From positions 67,463,741 to 67,527,740 of the forward strand of contig CM041465.1 of the NCBI GenBank assembly GCA_023213395.1: a stretch of DNA of 64,000 nucleotides, written 5' to 3'. The notes below the pieces were generated by a model. That model did not search any database. It saw nothing but the letters and a program-made list of their open reading frames with translations, and was not told the DNA's origin. A program made the translations under genes and the position numbers. This DNA comes from Cycas panzhihuaensis (taxonomy: Eukaryota > Cycadophyta). How positions within the stretch are numbered: the first letter of the stretch is position 1; each line of letters starts with the position of its first letter. Below are positions 38,327 to 50,138 of this stretch, piece after piece.

Positions 38327-38790
38327 GATTAGGTTAAGAGAGTGGCTAAAGAGGCTCAAGAGTTGGAGGGTATGGCAAAACTTATATATGTTAACTTGAA
38401 TTCCTTAACAAATAAGCACAATATATACTCCTTAAATAATGAGGAACTAATGAATAAAGAGGAATTTATTAAAACATTACAAGCTAAGATAATGAAATCC
38501 ATGCAGAAGTGTGTCTTTATTTAAAAGGCTAAGCCCAATGAATGGGCCTTACAAATGTAAGAAAAAGATTCTCAACACATGAGCCTCTATGGTTTGATTA
38601 AAAATGAAAAAGATAAGCTCACCCAAGTTAAGGAGGAGGCATACAAGATAAAAGATAACATACAACTAGTGGATTAACAACTAATCTTATGGTTAAAACA
38701 AGAATTGATATCTAGGATGAGAGGAGTATTTGCAAGATGGAAAACTCAAAGCTAGCTTAGAGAAGCCAAGGAGTGGATATAAGGTATATG
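38327..38790 (+). pseudogene. Unidentified coiled-coil-like relic
   Basis: One plus-strand frame runs about 150 codons from an ATG at 38324-38332 without a frameshift. It is rich in Lys, Glu and Gln (MAKEAQELEGMAKLIY, NEEELMNKEEF-type text, KNEKDKLTQVKEEAYKIK, SRMRGVFARWKTQS). Each of its stops is TAA or TAG and could come from a Gln codon. The heptad-like composition suggests a coiled coil. I do not recognise a family; a retroelement accessory or Gag protein is as likely as a host gene. Confidence 0.4.
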
Positions 38791-38799
38791 AACTTGGGT

Positions 38800-39720
38800 A
38801 ATTAAATGATCATATTCTAAGGACTAGCCATTTAAGAGGGTATATTATCTTATAAAGGGGAAAGTAAACTCAAAGTTAAAATGCTATTATTATTGTACCA
38901 ACCACAAATAGGTAGGCGGTATTTCAAAAAATAGATAGAAAATTTTATAATAAGCATTCCATTAATACCTATTACTCACTACAAAGAAAATAATTCAACT
39001 TCTATTGGCTTGACTGATATACATTTTGTTCTCTAACTTCTACCTTCCTTCCTACCACATTCATCCTTTTTTTGAAGTCTAATGGTTTGTTGTCCCTGTT
39101 TGGTCTATGCTCTATAGAGGTAAATCCACATGGTAATCTTGGGTAATGGAAAGAAGCCTAATAATAATGGAAGTAATATATGAGCCAAAGCTATTACATG
39201 TTGATATTTATTAGTCCCTAAACAAAGATTACATTTTAGTTTGTTGATATTAGCTATTAGCTTTACTCCTATTTTGTATCATAAACTTGTTGCCCTTGGG
39301 TATCTAACTGTAATGTAAATTGATTTAGGGTATTTGGTGTATTTCTAAAATATTTTGATATTTAATACATATAAATATATTCAATCATAAACTTTCATTA
39401 TTAAGAGTATTCTATTAACAAGATAGTGGATAAATATATCATAATTTTATAATATAAATATATGAGAGAAATATACAATTTTCATCTCTTTTCTTCTCTA
39501 AAAGCCATTGATGCAATTGTTTTTCTTTCACTAGTTTAACAATTTAGTCTATTTGGTTATTAGATTAAGAAAATAATTATATGCGAGCATTAATGATTGG
39601 TTTTATTTAGTTTATAACTAAGATTTGATATCTTAAATCATATATTAGATTATTTATCTCTATTGGTTTAACATCATATCTTAGGTTCTTTTCCTATTAT
39701 TTTTGCATATCTTTTCTTCT
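38800..39720. other. No gene recognised
   Basis: AT-rich spacer without identifiable elements. Confidence 0.5.
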
Positions 39721-39732
39721 TTTGAATATTAG

Positions 39733-40120
39733 ATCATTAGATTAGTCAATTTAGTAAGGTTCTTCTACGTGGATAACACTTTGGCAGCCCTCCACTTTTC
39801 CAACTATCTTTCCTTTGAATATCTAGTTATTGGATTAGATGATTTAGTAGGGTTGCTCCATCCAAACACTAATTTGGTATTTTTTCTTTTCTCAAGGCTT
39901 AGGTTAGTGACTTGAATGACTTAGCAAGGCTAGTCTACTTAAACACTAACTTAGTAATTTATTAAAATCACCCTCACTAGTCCTCCCCCATTAACCATTT
40001 TAGTAGATTAAATGATATAGTAGGGATGGTCTACTTAAACCTTTCTTCTATTTGTCAAGCTTTCATAATAGTGGCTTGAGTGATTTAGTAAGCCCAGTGT
40101 GCTTAAACTTCTACCTAACA
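39733..40120 (+). repeat. Degenerate repeat cluster
   Basis: The pattern (GA/TGA)TTTAGTA(A/G)GG followed some 10 bp later by TCTACTTAAAC-type text recurs near 39740, 39845, 39915, 40015 and 40085. The spacing is irregular, 70-105 bp. It looks like an old tandem array that has decayed. Confidence 0.5.
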
Positions 40121-40149
40121 CTCTATTAGAACTATTTTCACTAGCTTCC

Positions 40150-40735
40150 TTACCTTTCCTATTTAAAGTTATGTAGATTTTGGTAGTATATTTATAATAA
40201 CACCAAGCACACCCTCTTTATAGTAACAATGACCACTTCTATAAAATGGGATCATATATATTGGAGTAAAGGGTCTTTAAACACCTTATTATTGATCATA
40301 GTCTTTGAGATAGTCTCAAACATTTATAGACCATTTCACCATCATCAAGACATTTTTAATGGCACATAGATAAAGAGTTGTAACAAGTCTTTTACAAGAC
40401 TTGCGAGATTTTGAACTTATAATGCATCAAGTAAGAAAGTTTTGTGAAATAAAGAGTGAAAAGTCAAAGTATTATTGACAAATAGTTTGCGATTTTATTA
40501 ATAATTTCTATGCTTTATATATTAATCATATTCTAAAAGAAGAGAATATAATTATTATATTCGAATCATGCTTATATTACTTGAGATGATTTTGTTGATA
40601 CCATATGCTAATGAATTGAAAAACTTAATGCTCTTTCATATGAAGTCCAACTATCACATTAATTTCAACACGATTTACAATCGAAAACTTTGCTAAATAA
40701 TTTAAGAGATTCTAACTCAAAACAAATATTTGTGT
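40150..40735. other. No gene recognised
   Basis: AT-rich; no element ends or motifs. Confidence 0.5.
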
Positions 40736-40819
40736 GGATACATTTCCTGTGTGGATGTTTCCCTAGCATACTGCTATGGATACATTTCCTGTGTGGATGT
40801 TTCCCTAGCATACTGCTAG
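40736..40819 (+). repeat. 42-bp tandem duplication
   Basis: 40736-40777 and 40778-40819 are identical except the last base. The unit begins GGATACATTTCC and ends TAGCATACTGCTA. At 42 bp it keeps a short frame open (IHFLCGCFPSILL twice), but no protein is recognised. The perfect identity implies a recent event. Confidence 0.95.
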
Positions 40820-42198
40820 GGTTTTACCATGTTGTATTAGGTACATATGTGATGTCTAGCTTATATATTGATGTTATTGTATTATCTCTGATTTTAGAAC
40901 TTGCATGTTAAATCTTAATTTTGATTCCTGTAACTAGTTACAGAATAGTTCAGATCTTGTGGCAGTTTAAGGTTTAGGACCTTGTGTTCTCAATAGTGCC
41001 TTGAGGGGGATTAAGCCTTATCAAAAGGATTTGAAATGGTATAAAATCTAATTAAATTTTTATAACCTTTTTTGAAATGGTATAAAATCTAATTAAATTT
41101 ATATAACCTTTTACAACATAATATTAATCAAATAAAAAAAGGTGAACAATGTTGAAACATTGAACGATAAGGTGACTACACAGGGAGAAAATTATCGAAT
41201 AGAGATGTGAATCTGATTAGAAAATGATTGATTCACATCGATCTTAGATACAAAGGGGGGGAATGATGAATCCTCCAGATGGACTAAGCCAGAAGATGTC
41301 AAAAAATGATTGAAATATTAGATCAATTAAGAACTGAATAACATCGAATAGCAAATAATGATCTGCATAGGTGGTGTTTTAGCATAACCAGAGGAAAAAA
41401 CATTCATAGATCAATTAATTTAGAGATACAAGGAGGGGCAACTGATCTACCAACTGGATCAGCTCTAAATGATCAAAGAAAAATCAATTTAAATTTATGT
41501 ATTATATGAGAAAATACAGAGAACGACCACAGTGGTGCACGGTGAATAGAGAGGATGGTGAACATAATAATGCTAAATAGGGGCTAAAGAACATTGATTA
41601 ATCTCAGGTCTGAGCTAAGATAAGTATACAAGAGGCACTTGAGGGAAGTATACTCAAATACACAAAAAAAATTCAAAAATATTGACAAAAAATGAAGGAG
41701 TATAGTGAAAACCTTCAAACGGGAGCCAGGATCTTTCTTTGTAAGCTATAAAATAAGAGAAATTTTGATAGGCAGTGAGGTATCCTAGGTAATAAGGGGC
41801 TCATAAAGTTCAACGATGAACTGATACTTTTATGCTGAGAACAGGCGTGCAGACCAAAAATAAGCCAAACGGAGTGACCGACAAACAAACTAAAAGAACT
41901 CACAGTACAACTAATAAAAACACAAATGATTTCTTCCACTAGCTCACTAGTTTAGCAATGAACACAATGAGTAGTCATATGCTTATGTTTTGAGAATTGG
42001 ATTTGATGCACAAGCCTATCAAATTAAGGCTATATAGTCACCCAAAACTAATGTGAGATAAAATTTGTGAATTGAAAATATTAACTGAAATAATTTTAGA
42101 ATATATAAATTTAAACTTTAATATATTGAAACCAAATGAACATAGCCAAAGATGAGCTATGAGATAACCAAGCAATAACATGACACTCTGATACCAAA

Positions 42199-42513
42199 TA
42201 TAGGTTTCTTGTGAAGAGCAGAGTATAGAAGTAACAACTTAATCCATATTGTAAAAGATGTAAAATATCATTTGTATTAATCCATATTGCTCAAAGTACA
42301 TAAAATATTCCTTGAACGGGTGTTGTTGATGAATACCGAGGGAGATAACCGTATGAAATATATACTTTTGAGGAAGGAGGGAAACCTCCTTAACCTCCAA
42401 TTCAAATTAATATTAAATAATGTTCAATATTAAATACACTTACCTAACTTACCTTTGAGGATTGTGCATTGCATACTCCAATGTGGGGTCATGCGATGAG
42501 TACTAACCTAGCA
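42199..42513 (-). repeat. NA-2 5' LTR, block B copy
   Basis: 315 bp, with the PBS TGGTATCAGAGT beside it (complement of about 42184-42195) and the NA-2/Copia-B junction preserved. Confidence 0.88.
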
Positions 42514-44051
42514 ATAGGTATCTAAAAGAGTGAGAATAAGTTTAAATAGTCTATATTTGGTCATTTAACCCTTTCCTACTATAGCCTTATTTCTCCTTTT
42601 GTCCTTTATTATACACTCATTATTGTTAAATATAACCTTGTAATCTTGTCCCATTATTTGCCCTATTAATAATAAGTTTTTCTTTAAGGAAGGAATATAC
42701 AAGATATCATCAAGATATTTATACTCTCATATATCTATCATGAGGGCTATGTTACCTCTACCAATATATTCATGGGATGTATCATCTCCAAACATTATTG
42801 ATCATTTTCTCCTCTTGTCTAAGGTATAAAATAGATATTCCTTGTGAGTCATGTGGGTTAAGTAACTTAAGTCAATATACCAACTATCATCATCTTCATC
42901 CTTGGCAGTAAAATAGGATAAGAATAGTCTATTATTATCCCTTTTTTCTATAGTAATATATACACTACCTTAAGTGGATGGTCCATATTTGGAGAAATAC
43001 TTATCTTCTGTGTGATTACTATAATGATAATAGGAGCAATATACAGATTCTCTTCTTCCATAACTTAGACTTCTACTTCTTGGATGAGTTCTATCAATGT
43101 CGGAAGGTCTCCCCCTTTCTCATAATGTGGAGCTAGATTTTCCCTTTGTCTATTGTCATAGTAATCATGATTTGATCATGTGGATTGAACATTTCCTTAG
43201 CAATTAAGATAATATGAGTATCCCTTAGATTATTTTTCCTAATTTAGATGCCTAGGAGGATTCACATTTCATTGATTTCCTCCTTGTCTCCTTTGATATG
43301 GAGCTTGGTACTTATATAGATCTTGTTTCAAATCCCTTCTAGGATTCCTATCCCTTCTCTTAGGAGGTGATTCTATAGATTTTAAAATACCTACTTGAGA
43401 GTGAGATTGAATCCTATCCTTAGTAGCAAAGGCATGCTCAAGTGAATCGTTCACGTTTTATTATTATTCAATTGATATTAACATGGTACTTAGTTGCTCC
43501 ACTTTTAGTGTGCCTAGATCTTTTGACACCCATATTCTTGTCATAACCATTTCAAATCTTCTAATGATACTTACACACCTTAATATTCTTTCCACTACTT
43601 GTTCTTCCATCAATGTGTCTCCAAGTGACCTCATTTGGTTGACTATATCTTAAATTTTAGTCATGAACTCTGTTACTAATTCTATGGGCATCATTCATAA
43701 ATTTTTAAGTTTGCTCCTAAGGTTTTAGAGCTTAGATGAAATAACTCCTTCATAGATTAGCTGGAAAGTATCCCATGCTTCCTTTAATTTAGTTGACTCA
43801 CTAACCCATGGGAAAACATGATCTTCTAATATACAAAATATAAGTGCAAGTGTTTTATTATCCTTTTTAACATTTTTCTTGTAAGTTACCTTTTTAGCAT
43901 TAATGGTATTTTATTCTAACTTACTATATTATGTTTTCACAATCTCCCACATATCTTTAATAATGAATATGGGTCTCATCCTCCTACTCTAGTTTAGAAA
44001 ATTATTATCATCAAACTTAGGAATTATCACATTTCTAAAACTAGATGTCAT
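42514..44051 (-). pseudogene. gag: Copia-B gag and protease, block B copy
   Basis: Second copy of the Gag-protease region of Copia-B, starting at 44051 with MTSSFRNVIIPKFDDNNF-type text. The stretch MNDSLEHAFATKDRIQSHSQ (43454-43395) sits in the basic linker that also occurs at 7870-7950 of Copia-P. Stops and frameshifts are partly shared with block A (inherited) and partly private. Confidence 0.88.
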
Positions 44052-46188
44052 CTTTTAGCCAAGGTTTTTAAAAACAATAAATAAAGTGAGGTTTACAAAG
44101 GTTTGAGTTTGAAATTTAAACCAAGAGATAATGTCCAAAGTTTTGCCTCAAGTTTTCAAAGTGTCCTAGTCCCTAATAAGACTTTCAAGCTCTAAGTTTA
44201 AGGGTCTTCAAGGAAAACCTTCGATTGTTATTCCATCTAATGGCACCTACCTATAAGTGGTAAAATAGGAACCTAATATACTAGTATGTGAGCTTAAGGC
44301 TCGATATACCTCAGGACGTAGGCTTCTATAAAGGTTGTTATATCCCCTAAGTTGTTAGTTCACCTATGCCAGACTTATACCTAATGATAGATCTAGAAGT
44401 GAAGGTTGAACTAACTAAGGAACTCACCCTTTTTAAGTCTAGTCTTGGTCTTTGAACACTGATAAATGATTGGCTCTCCATCTCAACCTGTCACTTGATA
44501 CACCTTATAGCCAATGACTTTCCTCATCCAATATGAGTAGGCCAATTGGTGTATGTGTTCTACTAACTTCAGATGACCTAACCATTCCCTTTGCAAGGCT
44601 AAAAAAAAAGTATGGTTGATTTGAGAGTTATTTTTCTTAATATGAGAATATATTTTAATTTAAATGTGGAAGATTAAACTTTTATGAAATGGAAATATGA
44701 TTCAAACTCACTTCAAATGAAAATGTGATACTAACTTTCTTCAAATTATAATAAAGTAAGTAAACGAATCAATGAATATGATACTAAATTTCCTTAAATT
44801 ATAATAAAGTAAATAAATGAATCAATGATGTTTTCCTTATTCAAATGGACCAAGGAACATAAACTGGTATGCAAACTAGTGCTTTCAAATCGATATATTT
44901 TATGGGAAAGATAAGAAGCTATATGCTCCTTTTGAATACAATGTAATAAGAAACCTTTAATACTTTGTATGCCAACTAGCTTTTAGAATATTAAAATGAA
45001 ACTTTTGAGACAAATAAATAATCAATGAAATTTATAACTTTTAAGTTGAGAAAAAGATCTAAAGCCTTTGATAAATAATAAGATGATTTCTTATCTAATA
45101 TACAAGATAAATCTATTTGATTTTGAATGTGAAGGTGCTCCTTTATAAGATCAAGAATAACTATATGAAACTTACAATTTATAAACAGAATCTATGCTCA
45201 AAGTGATTAAAATTTTTAAGAATATGTATGTATTCATTTGATAATACAAGAAATGAAATAGAATTAATGTATATAGTACTCGTTTGACATTTTCGTAGTA
45301 TTTAGGTTACTTGAAGATTATAGTTCTAAAACTAATGTTAGTTAGCTAAAAAATAGCTTAGGATATATACAAAAACCTATTAATAACTCCAAAAATTAAT
45401 TAGCAATAAATAATACTCAAATATAATCATTTGAAATAAGAAAATGCTAAAAAAATATTATTAAATAAGCATGTTTAGGGTTGAACTATAACCTTAGATT
45501 GATTAGCTTTAGAAACCTACAAAATGATATCAAAATATAATAAAATTGATACCAACATGAAGTGCTCTAAAATAGCTTTCTGATGAATCTTACGGTTCAA
45601 AAATCAGAGTTGAAATAACTAAGTAATTATAAAAAAACATGAGCAGGCCTCTTTTTGGCTAGTAGAATAATTGCTAGAAAAAAGGTATCACTTTGATCAA
45701 TTAAAACTTAGTGAAAATGAGTTCAAATTTGATAAGTGATAATACCACACTAAGGAACTCTAAAATACGGTTCTAATGAGACCAGTTTTACTAAAAACTA
45801 ATACTCCAAGGATAAGTTATAGCATTAAATATGATAACTGCTCTTCGACAAAAAATATAAATAAAAGCTTAATAAAATAAAGCATTAAATACGGTCACAT
45901 GGAGTTGTTTTAAACGAAAAACTAGATCTCTATAAGGGCTATAGACCTCCAACACTCAGCAGATGTTTACTAGCTCTTGAAGAAAGATAAAGTCTAAAAA
46001 AATATCTTGAAATATAAGAAAAAATTCCTCTTAATAGACTCGAAAAAGAGGTCACATGCAATTGAAGCTGGGGGCTAATACCCTTAAACCCACTTGGATT
46101 TCAAATAGAGTTAACAACAACTAAATTTTTAATAACTTTAATAAACCTTATAAGATAGATCAAATGCGATTTAATAAACTAGACATAT

Positions 46189-46219
<31 letters not shown>

Positions 46220-47110
46220 AACTTTTACAAAGCTGTGATAGCCATGTGACCTTCGTTGAGATGAAAAGATAAATTTTGATCCAAATAAAAATAAAAAAAA
46301 GATCTAGAAGATTCAGAGTTGAAGATCAATGAGGTGCATAGTTAATGAAAGCTTCAGATTGATCAAACTCAATAAAACACATAAATAACATAGTGTAACG
46401 AAGCACATCTTAGTGAGACATTGAAAGCCAGATGGAGGTTCAATGGTGGAACTAAGGCCAACTATGAGTAGGATAATCGCTAAATAGTGATCAAATCTCT
46501 TTACACTTGCTCATCGAAGAGGGATGCCTAAATATATAGTCTCAAATCACAAAAAAAAATTCAAAATTTATTTCTTATAAGTGAAAAAGCAAGAGAAAAT
46601 TGAGAAAAAACCTAGACTTAGAGGTTTAAGTAATTCAAACTTCTCACTTGGTATATGGATTCTCACAAGCTTTTAGGTGTGGCTAGGTTCACCTGATAGC
46701 CAGACTTTAGCAAAACTTTGTGAAGAATAACTACCTCTAGACCTAAAACGAAGTTACAGAATAAAACGAGCTAAAAATGGATATATGGTGACTCCAAGTG
46801 AGATTTCTCTTAGTGCAAGAAATGAAAATCAATGAAATTTCTTCCAATAGCTAAATGAATCAATTGTGAATAGAATGAGTATTCATATACAATAGTTCTA
46901 AGTAATGTGGGAGGCACACTCACTGGTTCTAAAACAGCTATCAATGGTTTCAAAAATAAAGAAATGGAAACCGAATGTAATAAAATGAAATATTAATAAA
47001 TATGAATGATTTTCCCTAAAGTTTAATAAACTTTGACAAATAATATCAACCTCATACCAAAATAACCATGATGAAGTGTCGTGAGATTCCTTGTGTCCTC
47101 TGAACACCCA
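44052..47110 (-). other. Copia-B leader, block B copy
   Basis: Collinear with 29732-32948. The 22-nt conserved element is intact (complement of 44522-44543). The PBS-proximal 15-mer is at about 46873-46887 with one change. Confidence 0.8.
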
Positions 47111-47123
47111 CTCTGACACTAAA

Positions 47124-47430
47124 TGTTAGAAGCGAGGTGCAAAGCGAGAGATTACATTAGCGAGTGCATATTTTCAAAGTAAAAATTAAATTTCCAAATA
47201 ATATATTAGCAATTTTAAAAAACACTAGGGAGGTATTTCCATCCCATTTATAGGCAAGTTTAGGGAGACAGTAAGCGCTTCAACCTAACACAATCAAAAG
47301 TAGATGCATCAGCTCCTTTGGTAATTGGTGGCAGCTGCTAGGTGGCCTGAGGTGTCGTAGGGAGGCCCAAGGTGGCATTGATGGGCCCTAGGTGCACATT
47401 AGTATAAGAACATTAGGTATTATCCCAACA
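47124..47430 (-). repeat. Copia-B 5' LTR, block B copy
   Basis: 307 bp. A 50-bp internal deletion relative to 32963-33319 is bounded by TCAAA microhomology. TGATG follows at 47431-47435. Confidence 0.88.
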
Positions 47431-47999
47431 TGATGAAGGTAATATTATATAGAATGAAGGGTAAATAAATCTAGATCTACGAGTAAATTTAATATTTGAT
47501 AGGTATAAAGGAAATAAGTGGGGAATAAGGGCTATCCATTCCTTATGGGAAAAGGGTTTTGGTAGTGACATGTGAAGATGATTTATAGAGTAATGTAAAG
47601 GGTTAAAGGGAAAACATATATGATAGTGAGAAGGTTGGTGGTAGTGAGAGTGGGGATGTAGATGAGAAAAAGATAATACTTTATCAAGATAGTGTATAAT
47701 GCTAGTATTAAAGGTTGAAACTTCTTAAGAGAGGTTTAGAGGAGAAGGAATATAGAGGTAGCGATAAAGATATTTCTTAAGAAATCGATCATGAAAGAGT
47801 ATCTCATGTAGAATAAGAACTTCATATATTAGGAATAAGGAACCTAGAGTTTCAAGTTTTAAGTTATTTATATGATTTTATTGTGTAGGGGATGGGATAT
47901 TCTATGAGGCTATAGAATTTAGAAAGTTGAGATGAATAAGGAGACTTCCAAAATAAATGGGTAAATGTAAGATAACATCAGGATTTCAAATAAGTACCC

Positions 48000-48620
48000 A
48001 TTTTGAGTAATCTCACATCTTAGATTTTTTTTCAAGTTACTCATCGATGGAAATTTTCTCACTTGACTCGTGTTATTTATTATGTCACCATCTTATTCAT
48101 TGATATGCTCTTCTCTAAGTTCTTTTTTAATTAGATCAATCATTTCTTCATGTGTGTCATGTAACCACTTATTTTATGACTCAATCATAGGCTCCTTGCT
48201 ATATTATTCCTTGATCTAATTAGCTAGCTTTTCTTCTCTCTTTTTTTTTTTTGCCTTCTCCTTGTAAGCTCTTAGTCTTGCTTAAATCCTACTTAATACA
48301 TCCTCATTATCTTCTTTCTAATATTTATTCTTGAAGTTGCTAAAGTCCTCTATAGTGTAGTCCATTGGTAGTCATTTAACTACCTTATAATCCTTTTATC
48401 AAATTTGATAAGAAAATCCCTTAAGAATTATTCCTAGTTAAAGCAATTTCTTAAGAGTTTACTTATGACCCACCCTAAAGTTTTATCACTAAAATATAGA
48501 TAAATAATTGAGATGAAATGCTCATTTTTTATGTGAGGTGAAAGTTTAAGACTATTTCTATCTTACTCAGCCATGCTATGGCTCGCATTCCCCTACCTCT
48601 AGTGAAAATAGGTATGTTTG
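48000..48620 (-). pseudogene. Gypsy-like gag relic, block B copy
   Basis: Second copy of the relic at 33900-34530 with the same order of motifs and additional substitutions. Confidence 0.5.
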
Positions 48621-49073
48621 TATCTATCATTATACATTAACTTTAAATAATAGTTAATATATCAAATCAGGTTGAAAATACATTAAATAATATCTCAAAT
48701 TGATAGCCTTTGAAATAAAATTTTAATAGTTAGACAAAATAAAATTCTAACACTTGTAATAAAGTTATGGCCCTTTAAGGGTATGTCATAATTAGGGTAT
48801 TTTGAGACTACAATAGCACTTGTTACTAAAATATTGATAACACTTTACTCCATACCTAGTACATCTTAAACGATTTCCAACATAAAATAGATTTTGAGAC
48901 ACACAAAAACAAAATATATTTGAAGTCAGTTATGATTATTTGAAGTTGTAATAACAAATTTTAAACCCTAAAATGATAATAGATAATAAGATAAAATTAA
49001 ATTCTCCATAATTTTTATAATTTTCCTATAAACCTTGGACTATAAGAACTCAAAAATTATAAAACATGCTTAT

Positions 49074-50138
49074 TTAGATTAAATTCATGATTACACACCA
49101 ATATCTTGAAGAAATCACACCAATATCTCGGAGAATGTACCTTTTGAACATCTGAGGTGGCATGCGTGAGATTTCCTGCCACATTGCCTCGTAGTCCCTG
49201 AACCCAAGTGCCCACAATGTCAGACCTTCCGCACATGGGTTGGGGTTATCGTGCAATGCCAGACCTACCATGAGAAGCTTGCCTACGCTTTTGGCAATCA
49301 TCATAAGTTTCACTTACTGTAATTTGACGTTCAAGCTATCAAGGTAGCCTCTTACTCTTACCTTAATGCTTCGCGTGCTCAAGTAGACTTTGGAAGGGTC
49401 CCACAACCACTTCTGTATATCGAAAAAATACATTCCATCAAAATATCGATAATCGAAATAGAGATACAATATGCCGTTACAAACTGTGGATTTGCTCAAA
49501 TACTACCACTGCCGTGGATTTGTTGGAATGTCAAACAAAGCCCATTCATCTGTAGAGGAATCATATATTGCTATTGCTCTCGAGTTCCACACTGTTCCCT
49601 TGTATCCACTGCCAATTACAATGACTTTGTATTGTGTTTTCATACAACTCGATCTATCAATGATAATGTTCATCAGGGGAATGACTTTTGTCCTAACCTT
49701 GATGGGTGGAAGTACTTTCCATTTCTTGAGAACAGGATTGCACATGAAATAATGAAATTCTCCATAAGACTGTTGTATGATACCACAAACCAACCCACCT
49801 GCAGAAGCCTTTATGCATACTTTATGAATGGGCAAATAATTAGAGAGGGATATCAGATGAGTATACCACTTATTGGAAGTGAAATCATATATCCATAATC
49901 CTTGATTCCCTTTCTCAAGAAATGTAAACAATGTTGGATTTCTAGAATGGTTACATACACTCTGTGAACGCCTCCTGCAGAGAAACTTATTTGATAAAAT
50001 AATTTCATTCCATTTCTTACACACTACTTGAAATGTAACCAATGACCGAACAAGTAGAAGGCTCAGCATTATTTCCAGCAAATCTTCGGGAACATCTCTC
50101 CATATCGTCGCATCCATCAGGGCAACTGCAACATCCAT
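49074..50138 (-). pseudogene. F-box protein pseudogene, 3' end cut by the duplication
   Basis: One minus-strand frame of 355 codons begins MDVAVALMDATIWRDVPEDL. The F-box spans about residues 12-55 (VPEDLLEIMLSLLLVRS, CKKWNEI). Kelch/FBA-type repeats follow: WIYDFTSNKWY, NPVLKKWKVLPPI and IYDSSTDEWALFDIP. The C-terminal signature MWQEISRMPPQMF resembles the WxExxRMP motif of F-box/kelch proteins. F-box proteins bind SKP1 in SCF ubiquitin ligases and recruit substrates through the C-terminal part. Two in-frame stops (TAG 49503-49505, TAA 49314-49316) break it with no frameshift. The last codons and stop come from block B sequence, so the native C terminus is lost. Confidence 0.85.

Larger units (their letters stand above)
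40994..49091 (+). repeat. Duplication block B (direct repeat of 26716-34888)
   Basis: It starts TAGTGCCTTGAGGGGG and ends at AAATTCATGATT, collinear with block A. It contains a truncated NA-2 leader and its 5' LTR, Copia-B gag-protease, leader and 5' LTR, and part of the shell element. Differences from A include a local repeat of about 50 bp near 41035-41110, a 50-bp LTR deletion, a shorter TA run, and about 95 bp near 48858-48952 absent from A. Confidence 0.93.

Noticed and set aside
49471-49898. Plus-strand open frames over the F-box locus
   Set aside because: They are antisense to the recognisable F-box coding frame.
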